Shown: positions 25,601 to 39,654 of the stretch, piece by piece
Layout of the letters: each line of letters begins with the position of its first letter
Numbering within the stretch: the stretch's first letter is position 1
DNA from: Drosophila pseudoobscura
Taxonomy: Eukaryota; Arthropoda; Insecta; Diptera; Drosophilidae
Length of the DNA stretch: 64,000 nucleotides
NCBI RefSeq assembly: GCF_009870125.1
Contig: NC_046680.1
Coordinates: 12,171,501-12,235,500, forward strand
Direction: 5' to 3'
Program-made: the position numbers and the translations under genes
Notes under the pieces: model-generated
The model's database searches: none
What the model was told of the DNA's origin: nothing
Seen by the model: only the letters and a program-made list of their open reading frames with translations

Positions 25601-28600
25601 GCAAAAGGTGTGCCCGAGCTGTAGGGTTTGCCATAAAAACCGAATCCTGCTGGGATACTGGATTCTGGATTTGCAATTTGATTCGAATTACTTTGAGCTG
25701 TTGCTCTTCCTGTGGCTCTTCCACGTCGCGCCCTTCTTTGGCCATTTATTGAAAGGTTAAATTTCAAAACGTGAAGATACTTCTCTTGGTCTTACAGAAT
25801 TTAATAACTGAAAGAAAGCAAGGAAAATGTGAAATATTTATGAGAGGGCGGGGGAGAGTCGCCTGGTGTTTTCCCCAAAATTTATTTCCCCCCGAGGGAA
25901 TGGGGGGAGGTCTTGCAGGGGTGGGCAAGGGCAAGTATCGTGGGAGAGGGGCTTTGAATTTGCAATTTCAATTTGAAAACAATAAACTAAGTCCATCGAT
26001 TAAATCCTGCGCACGTAAGGCCGCCTGGCTTAGTTATCCCCGCCCGCCCATCGTTGTCCCCATTGTTCCACTGCTGTCCCCACCCGTTCCGCTGATTCGT
26101 TGCCCCATATTTATGCGGATTTCCCTATGAAGAGAGGGGAGGGGTCCTTCATTATGCCAGCGATAGTATCGCCACGAAAAAGAAGACAGACCCAGAGGAA
26201 TGGCCGGCCTAATGTTGTTCCAAGGATAGCCTTCGCGTCGGCTGCGGGCCGAAATTCAAGAACAAGAACTTACGACCATAAAAAGTGGCTCTCTCTTTCT
26301 CTATCTCAGTCATGCCATCCTTCTCTGATTTGTCAGTGGTTGCTGCTATTTCCCATCTCTGGCGATATTTCATTTGGTTACAGTAAGAGCAGGGGGGCGA
26401 AGAAATAAATTTAGCGCGTAATCAGGGCTTAATGCTGAGGCTGGCCAAATCCACATAACAGCTGTCAATTAAAAAGGATAATTTCCATGATATCCATCAC
26501 ACTGCAAATGGGAAAACTAACCGAAGGCCCCCGGTCTAAAGGGAAAAAGGGATGAAGGGACCAGCTTGAAAATGTTTTAGCCCTGGTCTTGGCCCTGGCC
26601 CTGAATATGGCAATGGCTCTGGCTCTGGCTTCGACTGCGGCTGATGGGAGTGAATTATGGCCAACAAATTAGTGTGGATTAACACGGCTGTGTGTGAATT
26701 GTGCAGATGGAATGGAGCGTGAAGTGGAGCCTCGATTTCATTTCATTTGGGGGGTTGGGTGATCCATTCGAGGGAAAGCCTTTTAAAGCCAAAGTCAGCT
26801 TGATTCATTGTGCACACAAGCGAGATTTTGATAGATTTCGATTTTGATAGATGCGGGGTAGAGACTTGTCCAATTATTTCCCTTTTTTTTCCTTAACCAC
26901 TTAAAGAACGAGCGGACACACAGAACGATAGAGAGAGAGAGAGAGTAGAGTGGATCGCCATTTTGTTGCTGTCAAAGTCATGTGACTGGCGCGTTTACCA
27001 ACACAATGACAGACACTCATGGACACAAACATACAGAAAGAGAGAGAGATAGGGTGCTAGAGGCACGCACATAGACCCGCACCATAATCCACTGAACCAA
27101 TTTGCTAGACAAGAGCCATGTACTATGAGCACCACAATGGATATTGACAGCCGACATTCGTATACTGTAGAGAAGAAATGACTTTTAGCTGGAAATGCGG
27201 TGGGAAAAAAAGCGACAGATGGATGCTCTTCCGCACAACTGTATATACATATTTCTAACTTATAAAGCCTTTTCCTTGCTATAGAAGGGGAAATGAATTT
27301 TAAATTTATTAATGTCGGGTGACTATAACTTGAACATTGAACAAAATTCAACTTTTTGGTCTGGAATAGGTAGTTTTTGGTGTTGAAATGCTGAGGTCTT
27401 TACGCCCAGTGTACAAATGTCTTTCTATATTTACAAAGCTTTCTCTGTCGGAGCTAACTCTGAAGGACAGCTGTCCTGAGTACAGGCTCCATGTTGGATG
27501 AGAATTTCTTTAGACAGAAAGTCTATTAAAGTTGCATACACATATACATAGAAAACACATACACATACATACGCTCCCACTTTAAGGCGACAAAATGTGG
27601 AGCAAAGATGTTGGAAAAGTAGGCGCCACCATTTCGGTCACTGACAAGGCCAAAGTCGTCAAAGGAGTCAGACGAGTTTTTTTGTACCCAGAAAGAGTGA
27701 GAGCTCGGGACCTTTTTTTCCCACTGGCACGTGCCGTCTAGTGCAGGCACCCATATGGCCAAGACCCACGCACATGTGGATAAATGTTCAGATACATATG
27801 TGCATATATGTATGATACTATGTGAGTGCTTCTGGTGGTAGTCAAAGTCAAAGTCGAAGTCGAAGCGGCACTATTAAAGCACAATCACATTTTGGCATTT
27901 ATTGTGGCAATTTCGCCAACAAACGATGCTATTCTCTCTCTCTCTGTCCGTCCTTCACGTTTTCTTCTCTTTCTGTCTAATGGCTTTCTTCGGCTTCATC
28001 TCCTGTTGCTGGACCCCTATGTGTGTCTGTGTGTATCAGTTACTAAATTCAAATGCCCCGATATGGAACAGAAGTTAGGACCATCCAATTCCACCCCATT
28101 TAGATGTGTAGCATGTTCTACTGATGACCGCCATAACCATACTAATAATAATAATAATAATAATACTACAGAGGAGAAATACATAAAGGATAGGGTTCCC
28201 GATTTTTGAAAGCGATCTGTGGAGCGGTGCACTAATTAATGGGGAAGCGATGACCATTGAATGCCAATTAATTATGCCTGTGCTTACCACAAATTTATCG
28301 CAATTTAACAGAAGCACCAACACTCACTCGGGTGAGCCTTTGCCACAATAACAGCGCCACTCGCACTTGTCCCATTCATCATGCAATAAAATGAAAATTA
28401 AATGAAAATGAAAATATAAATTCGAGCCTCTACGCTGCTCTGCTCGTACTGAGGACATGCCCCGAATTCGGTGGTTGTCTGGGAACGTCAAAAGCGGTGC
28501 AGCTGTTCTTGCTGTTGCAATGTAGTCATACTATGTTCATGGTACTATAGGAATCTCCCCCATAAGCACCGCACCCTGACCGCATCTAAATGAAATGAAT
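16620..28600. other. Gene desert, part 1
   Basis: Both strands were read for continuous coding with splice signals, and none was convincing. Content is moderately AT-rich non-coding DNA with short imperfect repeats: CTGGCT-type runs at about 22664-22685 and 26590-26632, and GTGTCC-type repeats at about 21735-21775. A homeodomain-core cluster (two TAATTA sites within 50 bp) lies at about 28230-28275. From memory, homeobox genes (hbn, Rx, otp) lie near sktl/insc in D. melanogaster, so long-range enhancers are plausible, but this is inference only. Confidence 0.45.
28142..28163. repeat. (AAT)n microsatellite
   Basis: A run of AAT trinucleotides in non-coding DNA. It is a simple repeat only. Confidence 0.8.
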
Positions 28601-28622
28601 GCAGTTCGTCTACGCGTATCCA

Positions 28623-28645
28623 CCCCCCCCCCCCCCCCCCCCCCC
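28623..28645. repeat. Poly-C homopolymer, 23 bases
   Basis: This is an unbroken run of 23 C. Its exact length is prone to assembly and sequencing error. The minus strand is a G-run that could form a quadruplex. Confidence 0.85.
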
Positions 28646-28649
28646 ACTC

Positions 28650-31194
28650 CACACTGACAAAATCGAAAAATTGTGCCTAGACAATGTGAAATTCACATTG
28701 GAACCCATAATGAACTGCAGGTCTGCAGACCGGGCGGCATGGCATCGAGTAAATAATGTACTGAGTATTCAATGCAATTACAGAGATGGAGATGGACTGT
28801 GTATTCCGGGGCATTACCATTGCCATTGCCCATTAAATGTAGAGGGCATTCTGGTACTGAATAAATACATATTTTCTTGTCTCTCCACATAAGAAGGTAT
28901 ATTTATAAGACTTTTATCGAACTTAATGGGAAATATTCCTCACAACTTGTTTCTATAGTTCTAGAAATAGTCACAGATGTTTCGAAATCAATCTTCCACA
29001 ATTTCATGACCTACAAGATATTGGTACTCTATCTCTAGACCTGCGGATTGTCTGCTTCTGCGGAACAATTAGCTTAGCCTGTAGCTTACAATTTAGTGAT
29101 CCATAAATCGATACCATTTTACCATTGCAGCTCCACAGAACTAATTACTGTGAGTAAAAACTGTTCTACAGTTCTACAGAACTAATTGCCATGGAAACGA
29201 ATTGTAACTGTGTGTTCGCGGAACTTTTAGGTGTAGTTGCCGAAATAACTTTTTTTTGGGAATGCAAATTCGATCATTGTTCAACGCGCTCAAATATATA
29301 CTTAGTTTCCATTCCATTCGGGACCCATTATTCTCGATTCGCAATTAGAACTGGTCGGCAATAGCAGTTTGTCAGAGAACACAGCAGAGGCCGAAATTGT
29401 TATTTGGTAACATGGAAATTAAATGATTGTTAACTTGTGCGTGCCGTTTCATGGCATTTTATGCTCTCTTAAATTCTGCATTAGTGGCAGCCAGCGGCCG
29501 AAAGTTTTTCGGTGCTCCAAAGGGGAGTGGGCCGTGGATGTGTTGCAACAAAGTTGTTATTGTGGTTGCCAATGCAGTTGCAAAGTTCCAGAGCTGCAAT
29601 TGAATCAGAGTGTTTGTGTTTTATCTTACGCGAGTAAACACAGTGCCATCGGAGGAGCTTGAAAGAGGCGTCGGGGTGGACGAAGCGACTCTAATGACAT
29701 GGCTACGCCCACATACAATAGTTTGCTGTCTGTGTCTGAGTCTGTGTATAGGTTGCTCTCTCGATGTGTGTCTTTGCTTCGGTGTAGCTACAGTTTAACA
29801 AGCTTGTCGCCAACAGCTTCTTACGAGTCGAGTCAAGTGGTGGGGAGGAAAGGAGTTTTTTGTTCCCTCCTCGTAGTCATTGCTGCTGCCTGGTGCCCCC
29901 TTTGTGGGGAAATTTACAATGTAATTACAATGGGGCAAAGTGGCACATGCATAAATGATTGCGTATACGAGCTGCAAACGATGTTGTCAATTAAAGCAAT
30001 GAGCGAATCAATGCATTGTTTTGTATAGTCACATTAATGCGGCACAGTGAGGCCTCCACTTGATGGATAATAATATGCCAGCACATAGTATAAAGCACAT
30101 CCAGATGAGCCACTTTGAGAGTCTCCACTGTTTCAGTCTCTTAATAGGCCACCTTTCGTTTGGGGGCCACTAAAGCAAATGCGAAACAATTGTTACATCG
30201 ACACACTCGATGACGCTCATTTGTGGTTTCTCTTGCACAGTCTACCGCTCTCTCTCGCCTGGGTTTTCTTCCTTTCGTTTATTGCCATCAATTATTTATA
30301 AATACAATTATTCTTTTACCTTTACCTCTGTATCCTCGTATACTTGTATTTTGCCTCCAATATAGCTTAATCGGGGCTGAAGAGCAGAGTGCAATTGCCC
30401 GCTGCCACCTTTCCCCTGCCACCTTCCCACCACGTTCTCGTGGTGACTGTTTTTCTTGCCAAACGAATGGCTCTTCTGGCCTGGCCCAATTAAAGGAGAC
30501 TCTTGTGTGACTGTGACTGCGACTGCGACTGGGACTGGATGCCGGGTGCCAGGCAACGCCAACTGCAGCTCTCGCATCTCCTTCATAAATCAAACATGAT
30601 TAATTGGGGTCAAAGTGCACTTTACCCATAGCAACAGCAACAAGCAGCTCGTTTATTAATTATAGAATAGTCCAGTGCCCCTGTTAGTGTTTCTAGTGTT
30701 CGTTTCCATTGTTGCGAGTATAATTGCAATTTGCAGAGCCAATGCAATGAAGAATGTATGACATTACGTATACGCCATGATATCTCCTTCCAAGCCATTC
30801 TGGCATTCTCTGTTGAATGAATGTGTTGCCTTGTGTTTGCTGTCGTTGCTACTTCTATTGGCCATTCATTTTTAATCAGCTGCCAAATCAGCTTTAATGT
30901 GTGAACAGGTGTGTCTCCGTGTCGGTGTGTGGGAGTGGAAGTGGTGTCTGTGCATATTTGTCGCCTCTTGAGAGCGCACACACGCAGCCCCGCCGAACAT
31001 TCTCACCTCTGCCGAAGGTTGTTTTTCTCGCTGGCAGCTGCCGCGTGTTTTCCACACTTGTTTTTATGGCTTTTGCTTGGGTTTCCTTTTTTTGTTTCTT
31101 CTTACAGGGTACTCAAAGGTTAATACTGTATGATGGGCTCTCTTGCTCAGCCAAGACATAAATAGTATGTGGATCTGAAACATACATCAAAGAG

Positions 31195-31243
<49 letters not shown>

Positions 31244-34200
31244 CCTTAATGAAGTTGTAAAAACAGAGACAAAATGGAAGCGGAAAGGTGTTGATGGATT
31301 CGTTTCACGAATTCAATTTGCTACACAGTATACAGCATTCTACGGTCGAGACCAACCCATTTCTATGGGGTCTACTCTCCTTTTCGCTTATATTTATACG
31401 TTTTGTTTTCGCTTTTCTTGCTGCATTTGGCTTAATTGGAAATGAACTTAATTTGGTCGGTTCTCATACATTTTAGACTCTTGAATGGGGCGAGCAGCTC
31501 ATGTGGGAGAATTCAGTTAAACCCTGAATTGTTATGAATATTCCGAAGCTATCGTAGACGGCTTCATCGGAAGCCCACGACCCACGCAGTTTTGTTCCCC
31601 TTGGAAAACTGGCACTTCCTGCTAAATTAATAGAAGAAAATTTCGGGCAAACAAATTCCTGTGATTGTTTTCAGCCAACTTGTAGGAACAGCTGGCTGAA
31701 GACCGAAAACAAAAATTTTCCAATTTAGACGATATGTATACGGTCGGGGTGGGGAGTGATGGTGGGGAGGGTGATTCATAAACCAATATAGCAATATAGC
31801 AATCTACGACTTTCTGTTTTGCTCTTGCATTTCATTTTCCGATCTGGCATCTAATGATATGGAAATAATTATTGATTGTGTTGCCCACACACACACAGAC
31901 ACACACATACATGCACAATTGCTCTCTCATGATGGTAAAAGTTATGCTCTGATATATGTGTATATATATTGGATATGTATAACGTATTATATTCTCCATT
32001 GGAGCTTAATAGATGTTGGCGCCTTCGTGCGTACATTTCAGTTATCCTTAAACTTTTGCGCTCCTTTTGCCCTTCAGCCACCAGCCACCACATGCGCTTG
32101 TATGTGTGTGTGTGTGTGCGTGTGTTTGTGGCATAAAAAAAACAAAATCCTGAAAACGGAAAACGGAAAAACAACGCAAAAGCTGTTCGTTCGGATGAAT
32201 ATATATGGCCAAGCCATTTGCAAATAAATTGAATGCTCAATTTCAATAATTTTGCATACTCTCGGGCGCAGACAAAGTTGTTTCTAATCCATTTCGATGA
32301 ATACCAAGGTCTCAGGAAACATACTCGTACGTTTAGTTGAGTGTAGAATGAACGCCATGTGTGTGGATGTGGATAGATGTGGGGGTGGGTTGTGCGTCTA
32401 AAAATATCCACTCCCACTCGGGCCGCCCATCTGCGAAATGCGCCAATTCATGATTAAAAAACTTTTCCATGCCTCGAAGCAATTAAAGTTTTGTTCTGAA
32501 GGGCCATCCAACCGATTGCATAACTATTGTTCTGGAGTGTAAAGGTCACAGTCTAGACGGGCCGGGCCCACTACACATTTGTTCTCGTATAGTTTCCATC
32601 TTCATTTCTCAAGAATTTTAATGCTATTGACAAGCAGCCGTGGGAGGCAAGTTCTCGTCGGCCTTGGATAGGATTGCCTCGCTCGCTTCAAATACGAGTA
32701 ATTCTCAAAGGAGTGCGGAGAAGACACTGTACACTGAGCACTATATACTGTACAGTGTTCACCCGTACGTAGCCAAATCTACTGAACGAATAAATGAATG
32801 GATGAATGAGAGGCTGACTGAATGCATGCCAAAAAAAATGCACTTTGTGCACTTGAAATTGTAAATTTTATTTCCTTATTTTATTTGCATAAATTTCCCC
32901 AGAGAACGAAACGCACACAGACACATACCAAAATAGAATGCAGAACGAATGAGTAGGCATATGAGGGCCTCTATGCCTCCATGGCCTCCATGGTTATAAG
33001 TTTTAACATCGAGTACGATTTATTGCTTCTTTGGGCCCCAACTTTTAATTTGTATAGTAAACCCAGACTTTATTCAAGTGTCTCGGGTATCGCTCTGGCT
33101 TTTCATTTGTTGCCCGCAGTATTCGCAAGCATTTTCTCCGAAAAATCCTTTGAGCAGAGGCAGAGGGGCAGATTAGGACACATGAAATGTTTGTTTTGCC
33201 AACTCCAAATTTACCTAGGGAAAACCTACATGCAACTCTCTTGGCCATAACTGTGTTCTAGCCAAAAATTCGTACACAGATGCAATTAGGGTTTGGCTCT
33301 TCAGTGAGAAGGAGGGGGAATGAAAGGCTCAAACAATTTCTATAAAGTGGGGACGGGCTTGTGGCAGGGCCACGAACGTTAGTTCTGCGCTGCTCTGCGT
33401 CAACTTCCGTTTTCCGTGCCCGCACGCTTGGAGTGGCAACAAGTGCCACTTGCACTTTGACTGACGCGCCAGCATCTTGGTCGGGCTTGGTCTTTGGTCT
33501 GGTCTGGTCTGGCTTGGGTTAAGTTGGTTTTGGCCGGGTTTGGCTTGGCTTTGGCCGGGCTTTGCGACTGCTAAAAAGTGCGCAAAATGAAGTGCCATAG
33601 CGCTGTCTAAAAGGTGCTTCACCCACTCAAGTGCGTGAGAAGAGGAGCAGAGCAGAGCAGAGCAGGAGGACGGGCCATAGGAACTGCGTTCATATTTAGT
33701 GGCTTTAGACATTTGCCTGACTCGTGAGAGGTAAACGAGGCAAGCTGATGGTCCTCGACCAGGTGGGGCCAAGAGGAGGAGTACCATTGTGGCTGTTTAG
33801 TTTTGAAAATTGAATTTTGGTCCGCGGCAGGGTTGCCAGGGTGATTAATTGCATGCAGGGAACAGCATCTGCTGCAGGCAGGCCACGGCCACGGCACTGC
33901 TACTGCTGGAGCACGTGCTTCACACTGAAAAATCATTTTCCACGTATTTCCCCAGCAGATTTATATGTTTCCCTAAACCGATTGCAGCCCAAAAACAAGG
34001 CTTATTGCCAGTAGAAAACAATAAAAAAATACAATAGCCCCATCAAATTGTGCAAAAATAAATCTAAATCTCCATCGTCCATTGCCCATTGCTGCATTGC
34101 TATACATCGATCCATAGAGCCTTCTATGCACGTGTTATAAACAGCATATAAAACATGGAAACCCTGGCAGATTGTCCATGACGAAGTCTGGGTTCTCTGG

Positions 34201-36330
34201 TGGATCCTCAGGATGGCAGGATTGCATATGTTGTGTTCAGATTGTCACAACTGTAGTTGAAAATGTCTTTTACTGACAGTAGATCTGTTGGGTGATAAAT
34301 TCATGAGTCATCATTCTGTTTGACCAGAATGGATCCTATTTGACCAATGATTGTTATGATGTGGGTTATGTATGGACTGCAGATAGAGGACAGTAGTACA
34401 GTACAGGACAGTACCTCATCTTCTCAAATTCTTATAGATGCCTGAATCGTTGAACCCAGAGTTTAGCTCTAGGGCATCGCAATTATAAAACATTTTAAAA
34501 TAAATTGTTGGCTTTGTCCTGTGTGTGCTCTGTTCTCTGCCTGCGATTGTTTTGCGGCCGTCAAAATGGGGCATGCGGCTTCTATGGATGTTGCTTTTGC
34601 TGTTTTTGTGGCACCTGTGTCCAGATAGAAGCGTGTGCAGTCAGGTTTGGTGCTCTTTTCGGCGTACAGCAGCACTTTGATTTATAGTCAATTTGTCTTA
34701 AATTATGCATGTGGCAGACAACAGACGGGAGCCTCTTCGGGGACAGACATTGGTGCATTTGGGTACCAGATCTTGGCAGATTCTTGGGCATTTATCATAT
34801 TTTATCACTGCCTAAATGCGTGCCATAAATAATTCGTTCAGTTCTTTTCCCCAACTGATTTAATAGACTGAATTTTGAAGAGGCGCACACTTCCCGTTCT
34901 CACCTGTAATATGGCTGGCGGGGTCTGTCGCATAATTCAAGCCGAAGCCACACAGCCACACGCTCCACTCAAAAACTCGCTTATAATTTGTCAGATTCGG
35001 GAGGCGCCACCGCAGGCACATGGAATTTATTGAGGTGCTTATGCCTTCGAACATTTTGTCTCATTTTGTTGGGTACACCACCGTCCCATTTCCCTTCCAA
35101 TCGTTTCGGTCCCTGTCCCCGTGTGGCTTCCATGTCTGCTCAATTAAACTACAATTGCAACACGACGCGGCACCCATTCGGTGGACGGGGGTCAGCTTAT
35201 GTGACCGTTAATTGGTTGCGGGTACTTTCGCTGAGTATCTGCACCTACAGCGATGCGCCTGCAACAGTCGTTGTAACAATTTATTCATTTGCAGGGCCGC
35301 AGTTCATCTGACCGCTAATTATCCCCTGGCCAAAGAGCAGTAGCAGTAACAGGGCCAGTGCCAGTGGCAGTGGCAGGGGCTGCGGCAGAAGAAAGTAATT
35401 AGCTTGTTTATCGAGTTTGCGTGGCAGCCATCGAAGTTACTAGATATTAATTTTCAGGCTTAAGAGCCCCCTCTATCTACCATCTCTCCCTCTGATTGCC
35501 AATTATTGAATTGTTTTCTTAGCTGGAATTTCTAGCCTCATTTACCGCACATGCTGACCATTGAGTGGTCAGGAGGGGGCCCTCAAGTGTGCCATGAAAT
35601 AATTAAAACTTTAGGGTCCACTGAAACGGCAAAAGGAAAAGCGTAAAAGATGTAAAAAAAAGCTTGAGCTGACTGTCGGCTGCCCAAGCACTTGGCTGCG
35701 TTTGTTCCCTGAATCTCTGAAATCTCAAAAATTAAGAGATAAACAAGAAACAAAGAAATCGTTGAGTCTTTTGAGCACAACTTGGGAATCGAGGATGTGG
35801 AAGATGTTCTTTAACAAAGAGTTTGTATACAGAGGGTATCCTTCAATAAATATGATGGAAATTGTTTAGAATATACTATCCTATTTAGTATACTGTAATA
35901 TAAATCAAACAATTAAAGCTATCATTAGATAAAGTTAAGATCTATTAAACCATAAAATATCTATACAAATATTTTAGTAAAATCAATAAATTTCTCCGTG
36001 ACTGGCCGCATCTTCAGAAAGAGATGTAACCGAACCCCAAAACCCGTCATCACAAACATTTATATACTCGCTTCGGGTCGGGTTGGATCGGTTTGGTGGT
36101 GCTTTTGGGGTTTTGGTTCTGGACTTGGAATGGGATGGTGGTCTGTTGGGAAGGTGTGCTCCGGTAAATTCTTTTGGTCATGGCCCTCTTCCAGTTTCTC
36201 TTCGGTTCGACCATTTTACCAATGTGCTGAAAATCAAGCGGCCGAGTCGTAAAATTTTTTTAATTCATTCTCGAGCGGGGCCCTGGGAAAGCGAGGCGGC
36301 CACTTCAACCACCCACATCCATAGAGGGGT
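28650..36330. other. Gene desert, part 2
   Basis: No coding region was found. Notable low-complexity content: a near-duplicate of the 12-mer ACAGAACTAATT at about 29135 and 29177, a TTGG/CTGG-rich imperfect repeat at about 33480-33560, GAGCA pentamer repeats at about 33644-33665, and a weak hairpin pairing CAGCCA with TGGCTG at about 31673-31700. No RNA gene was recognised. Confidence 0.45.
31191..31240. repeat. (AG)n microsatellite
   Basis: About 50 bp of AG dinucleotides with one GCG interruption near the start. Long GA tracts can bind GAGA factor or CLAMP in Drosophila. No gene is adjacent, so any role is speculative. Confidence 0.85.
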
Positions 36331-36333
36331 GGT

Positions 36334-36352
36334 GGGGGGGGGGGGGGGGGGG
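36334..36352. repeat. Poly-G homopolymer, 19 bases
   Basis: An unbroken run of 19 G, preceded by short G-rich triplets. Its length is uncertain for technical reasons, and it could form a quadruplex. Confidence 0.85.
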
Positions 36353-36359
36353 AAGCCAT

Positions 36360-39300
36360 TAAACAGCTGCAGGAACAGCAGCAGCAGGAGCATCGGTAGC
36401 AGCAGCAGCAGATGGAGTCTGGCCCAGAGCCCTGGCTGGCAGCGTGTTGAGTGTTTGCGTTTTTCAAATTGTGTGAATTTATTTTGTTCTTGCGGTTCCT
36501 TGTGCTGTTGTTTTTATGGCGCCTGGAATTATGCTTATTTCGCCATTTCTGCTTAGCTCTTAAAGAAATTTAAAAAAAGGAACAGCGACGAGGTAGCAAG
36601 GACCTTGAGGGTCTCGCTGTGTGTGAGTGTGCCCTACTGAACGAGTTTGTGTGTATGTCTTACGCTTTGGCGCCTCCGCCGCAGACGACTTTTGTTTTCG
36701 TTGACGACGCCACGAGCGCTGAGCAAAAACAAAACCCAAGGCGCGGTGTTTCCTAAACTTTTTGCGTGTCTTCACTAAACGCATCCCATTGAGTGGGAGA
36801 CCTAATAGGCGCTACGGGTAAATGGCCAGGACCAGAAATTACCTTTTAAAGTTGAGCACCCACTGACAGATACACTTTATTCTGTATTTATCCAGGATAT
36901 GTCTGACCACATTCTGATTACTTTGACAACAACTGACGTGGCCATATATATTTCTGCGTATCTTTTTATGGTTTAACAGCTAACTCTGTCCAGGCCAGAC
37001 ATTTTTCAAACCATTCTGAAATGGACAGGAGCAAAAAGAAGACTAGTGTCTGGGGAGGGTCCGCTTGGATGGAGGAATATCAAAAACTCATTAAAATCAC
37101 TTCTGACGTAAATAGACCTAATGGGGCACAAGGATTTCCAGCGAAACAGCTAGGGCCTTACTGAAAGTTAATTAATGTTCAACTATTATGAGGTTTTGCG
37201 ACTCGCCCATACAGTAATTAAAACTTCAAGAGGCAAAAAATATAATTTGTATTTAAGAAGAACTCAAAGAGACTTTTCATCAAAAGAAATTCGTAAAATA
37301 TGTGAACATTTGTATATACCTACATAAATATGTGTACATCAATAAATGTTTTCTTATTCTTTCTATCTCTTTGGTCTAGGCAATTTGAGTCTACTATAAC
37401 GCGCACAATAAAAATCGACATTGAAAGGCTGCCATTCAAATAAATATGGCCTTGTGCTAAACGAATCGTTAACAAAAAACCAAAAGCAAAAAGAGAAAAG
37501 CGAGGGGAAACGCGAACACTTTTTCAAAATAATTTCACACAATTAAAGTGAAAAGCCATACGCAGACGTCTATTGTCATGAACAATGGCTAAATGGAGAG
37601 GGGCAAGCGACGAGACGAGGGTCGACTAAAGGAGAGTCGGACGATTTATTTGTTGAGTGCAAATTATATTTAAAACCCATACACAAAAAAATTCCGAACA
37701 AATTGCTTTAACAAAAACACAAACGAATCGAGTGTAATTTGTTTCATTTTGCTGATTTTCTTCCATCTTTTTCCCGCGAATTGGTGGAAATTCCGGAACA
37801 GATTTAAGGCGAATTCCAATTTAAATACTTTTGGGGGCTTCCTGGAAGATCAAATTTTTAATAACTGTGTCCCGAAGCACATAAAAAGGCCGCATCGAGA
37901 CCGTTTTTGTTGTTTAGACAGGCCAAAAAGTTCTACGCCCAATGCGAAGGACCATAAAAATGTTTGCTAAGTAAGTTCCACTGATATGACTAACTTCATT
38001 TGTATTTCCGCCGCTCCAAGTACTTCCGCCAACGCGACACGACACGACGCGCCGCGATGCGACGCGACGCAACGGTTGCCAGGCTCAGGAGAGTCAAGTG
38101 AAGCAGGCGGCTGGGGTAGAGGCAGAAGCAGCATGGGGCATACTCGTATTTACATTTGAACAGAATATGCTCGTATATAGTTTATGGGCAGCCGGCTAAG
38201 CCGGCTCGCATATTTATGGGAGAGACCTGGTCTGGTGCTCTGTTTTATAGTATTTCATTTGGCCCTTGCATATTTCATAAATTACGTGGTAATCTGCGTG
38301 TAATTGCCCCTTGCCGTGCCCCGGTGGCAATGCGTAATTACCTTCTTTGTTCAAATAATCAGCCGGAGCTACATCTACCGAGGCAATACATATTTCTTCA
38401 TCGATTTGCCAGATAGATCGCCTCGAGCGCGCACAAACAGTGGTAATTTTGAGCCTCATTTGGCTTTGAAGAACGCTCCACCACACCCCGAACCACGAAC
38501 TTTTCCACCACATATTCGGCACAAACAAATTACGATGTTGACCTCCAGTTGGTTGGGTAAAAGTTTTGCCTCCGACTCAATTGAATCCCACAAAGGGGCA
38601 CAGACAATTCCCTAGCATATTTATAGGCATTATTCCTGCTCAAGGATTTCCAGTCAACGATTTTGGCTCGTTAGTGAACTGACTTCTCAGTGCTGCTTCT
38701 GTTCGCTCGCTGTTGTTGTTCGCTGGCCGCAGATTTATGCCTCTGCCAAAAGTTTTTTAACAACATCCAGAATTTACGATTTTCGGAACACGCACACAGA
38801 CCCGACCCGACCCCTCAGGACAGAGGGAAATAGTTAACTGGTCCTGTCTCGTCCTGTCCCGGCCTTTGTACGAGTATCTGCATCTTTTGACTGTTGTTTG
38901 TCCTGCTTTGGAATTGTTTTGATTTAGTAATGGTGGGCGGGCATTTAATTAGTGTCGCCAGAATGTCTGCGCACAAAAAGAGTCCGATAAATAGGCCTAC
39001 TATTAGTTAAAAGACATAGGCTATTTTACTGATCGAACTTTATCTTTACTCGTTTAATGAGACATGCCTCCAATTCCTTTCATCCTCACCTGCCAACACA
39101 TTTCTTTGTCATCTGAGAATAATCATTAATTTGAATAACTTACGTGCGTCACGAACTGATTTGAAATGTTAATCACTAGCGAGCTCAAAAGCTTAAATTG
39201 GGTTACATTTGCCTTTGCCCTGTACTCCACTCTCGGGTCTGGTCTGGTTATTACAATCATGTTAATGAGGCTGTCAATGTCAATTACAGATGAATTTCCA

Positions 39301-39560
39301 AAACGCCCCATGGCGACACCAGATGTCGAACATGACGTTAAAAACTCATCCTGATTTGGGCAGATCACAAATCAATTTGGTTGGTTTTTGGACTGAGACA
39401 CTCCAGACGAGTGTGGAGGGGAATTTATATACGAACAGAACTTTAAAATCGAAGAGCTCTAGGGCAGTACTCCGATCCAATTAAACAAAATAAAATTAAA
39501 TATATTACATTGAATAGCTGGTTTCAGTTCAAGAAGCAAATATTCTGATGATTGTGTGCC
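36360..39560. other. Gene desert, part 3
   Basis: No supportable gene. A CpG-dense patch of repeated GCGAC/ACGAC units lies at about 38031-38073, unlike its surroundings. The stretch ends at the 3' end of the minus-strand gene at 39.6 kb. Confidence 0.45.
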
Positions 39561-39565
39561 AATTT

Positions 39566-39571
39566 TTTATT
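39566..39571 (-). terminator. Poly(A) signal of the His/Gly/Pro-rich gene
   Basis: AATAAA on the minus strand, 83 nt after the stop codon. Confidence 0.6.
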
Positions 39572-39654
39572 CATTTAATAAATTAGAAATAAATATGGTA
39601 TTTACTATTTCATCTCTCATTCTATATGGAATATCGCGATGGAAAGCTGCGCGC

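Noticed and set aside
31869-32417. 182-codon minus-strand ORF with CA-rich codons
   Set aside because: Driven by CA/TG microsatellite-like sequence (THTHTYK-type translation), with no splice partners or family resemblance.
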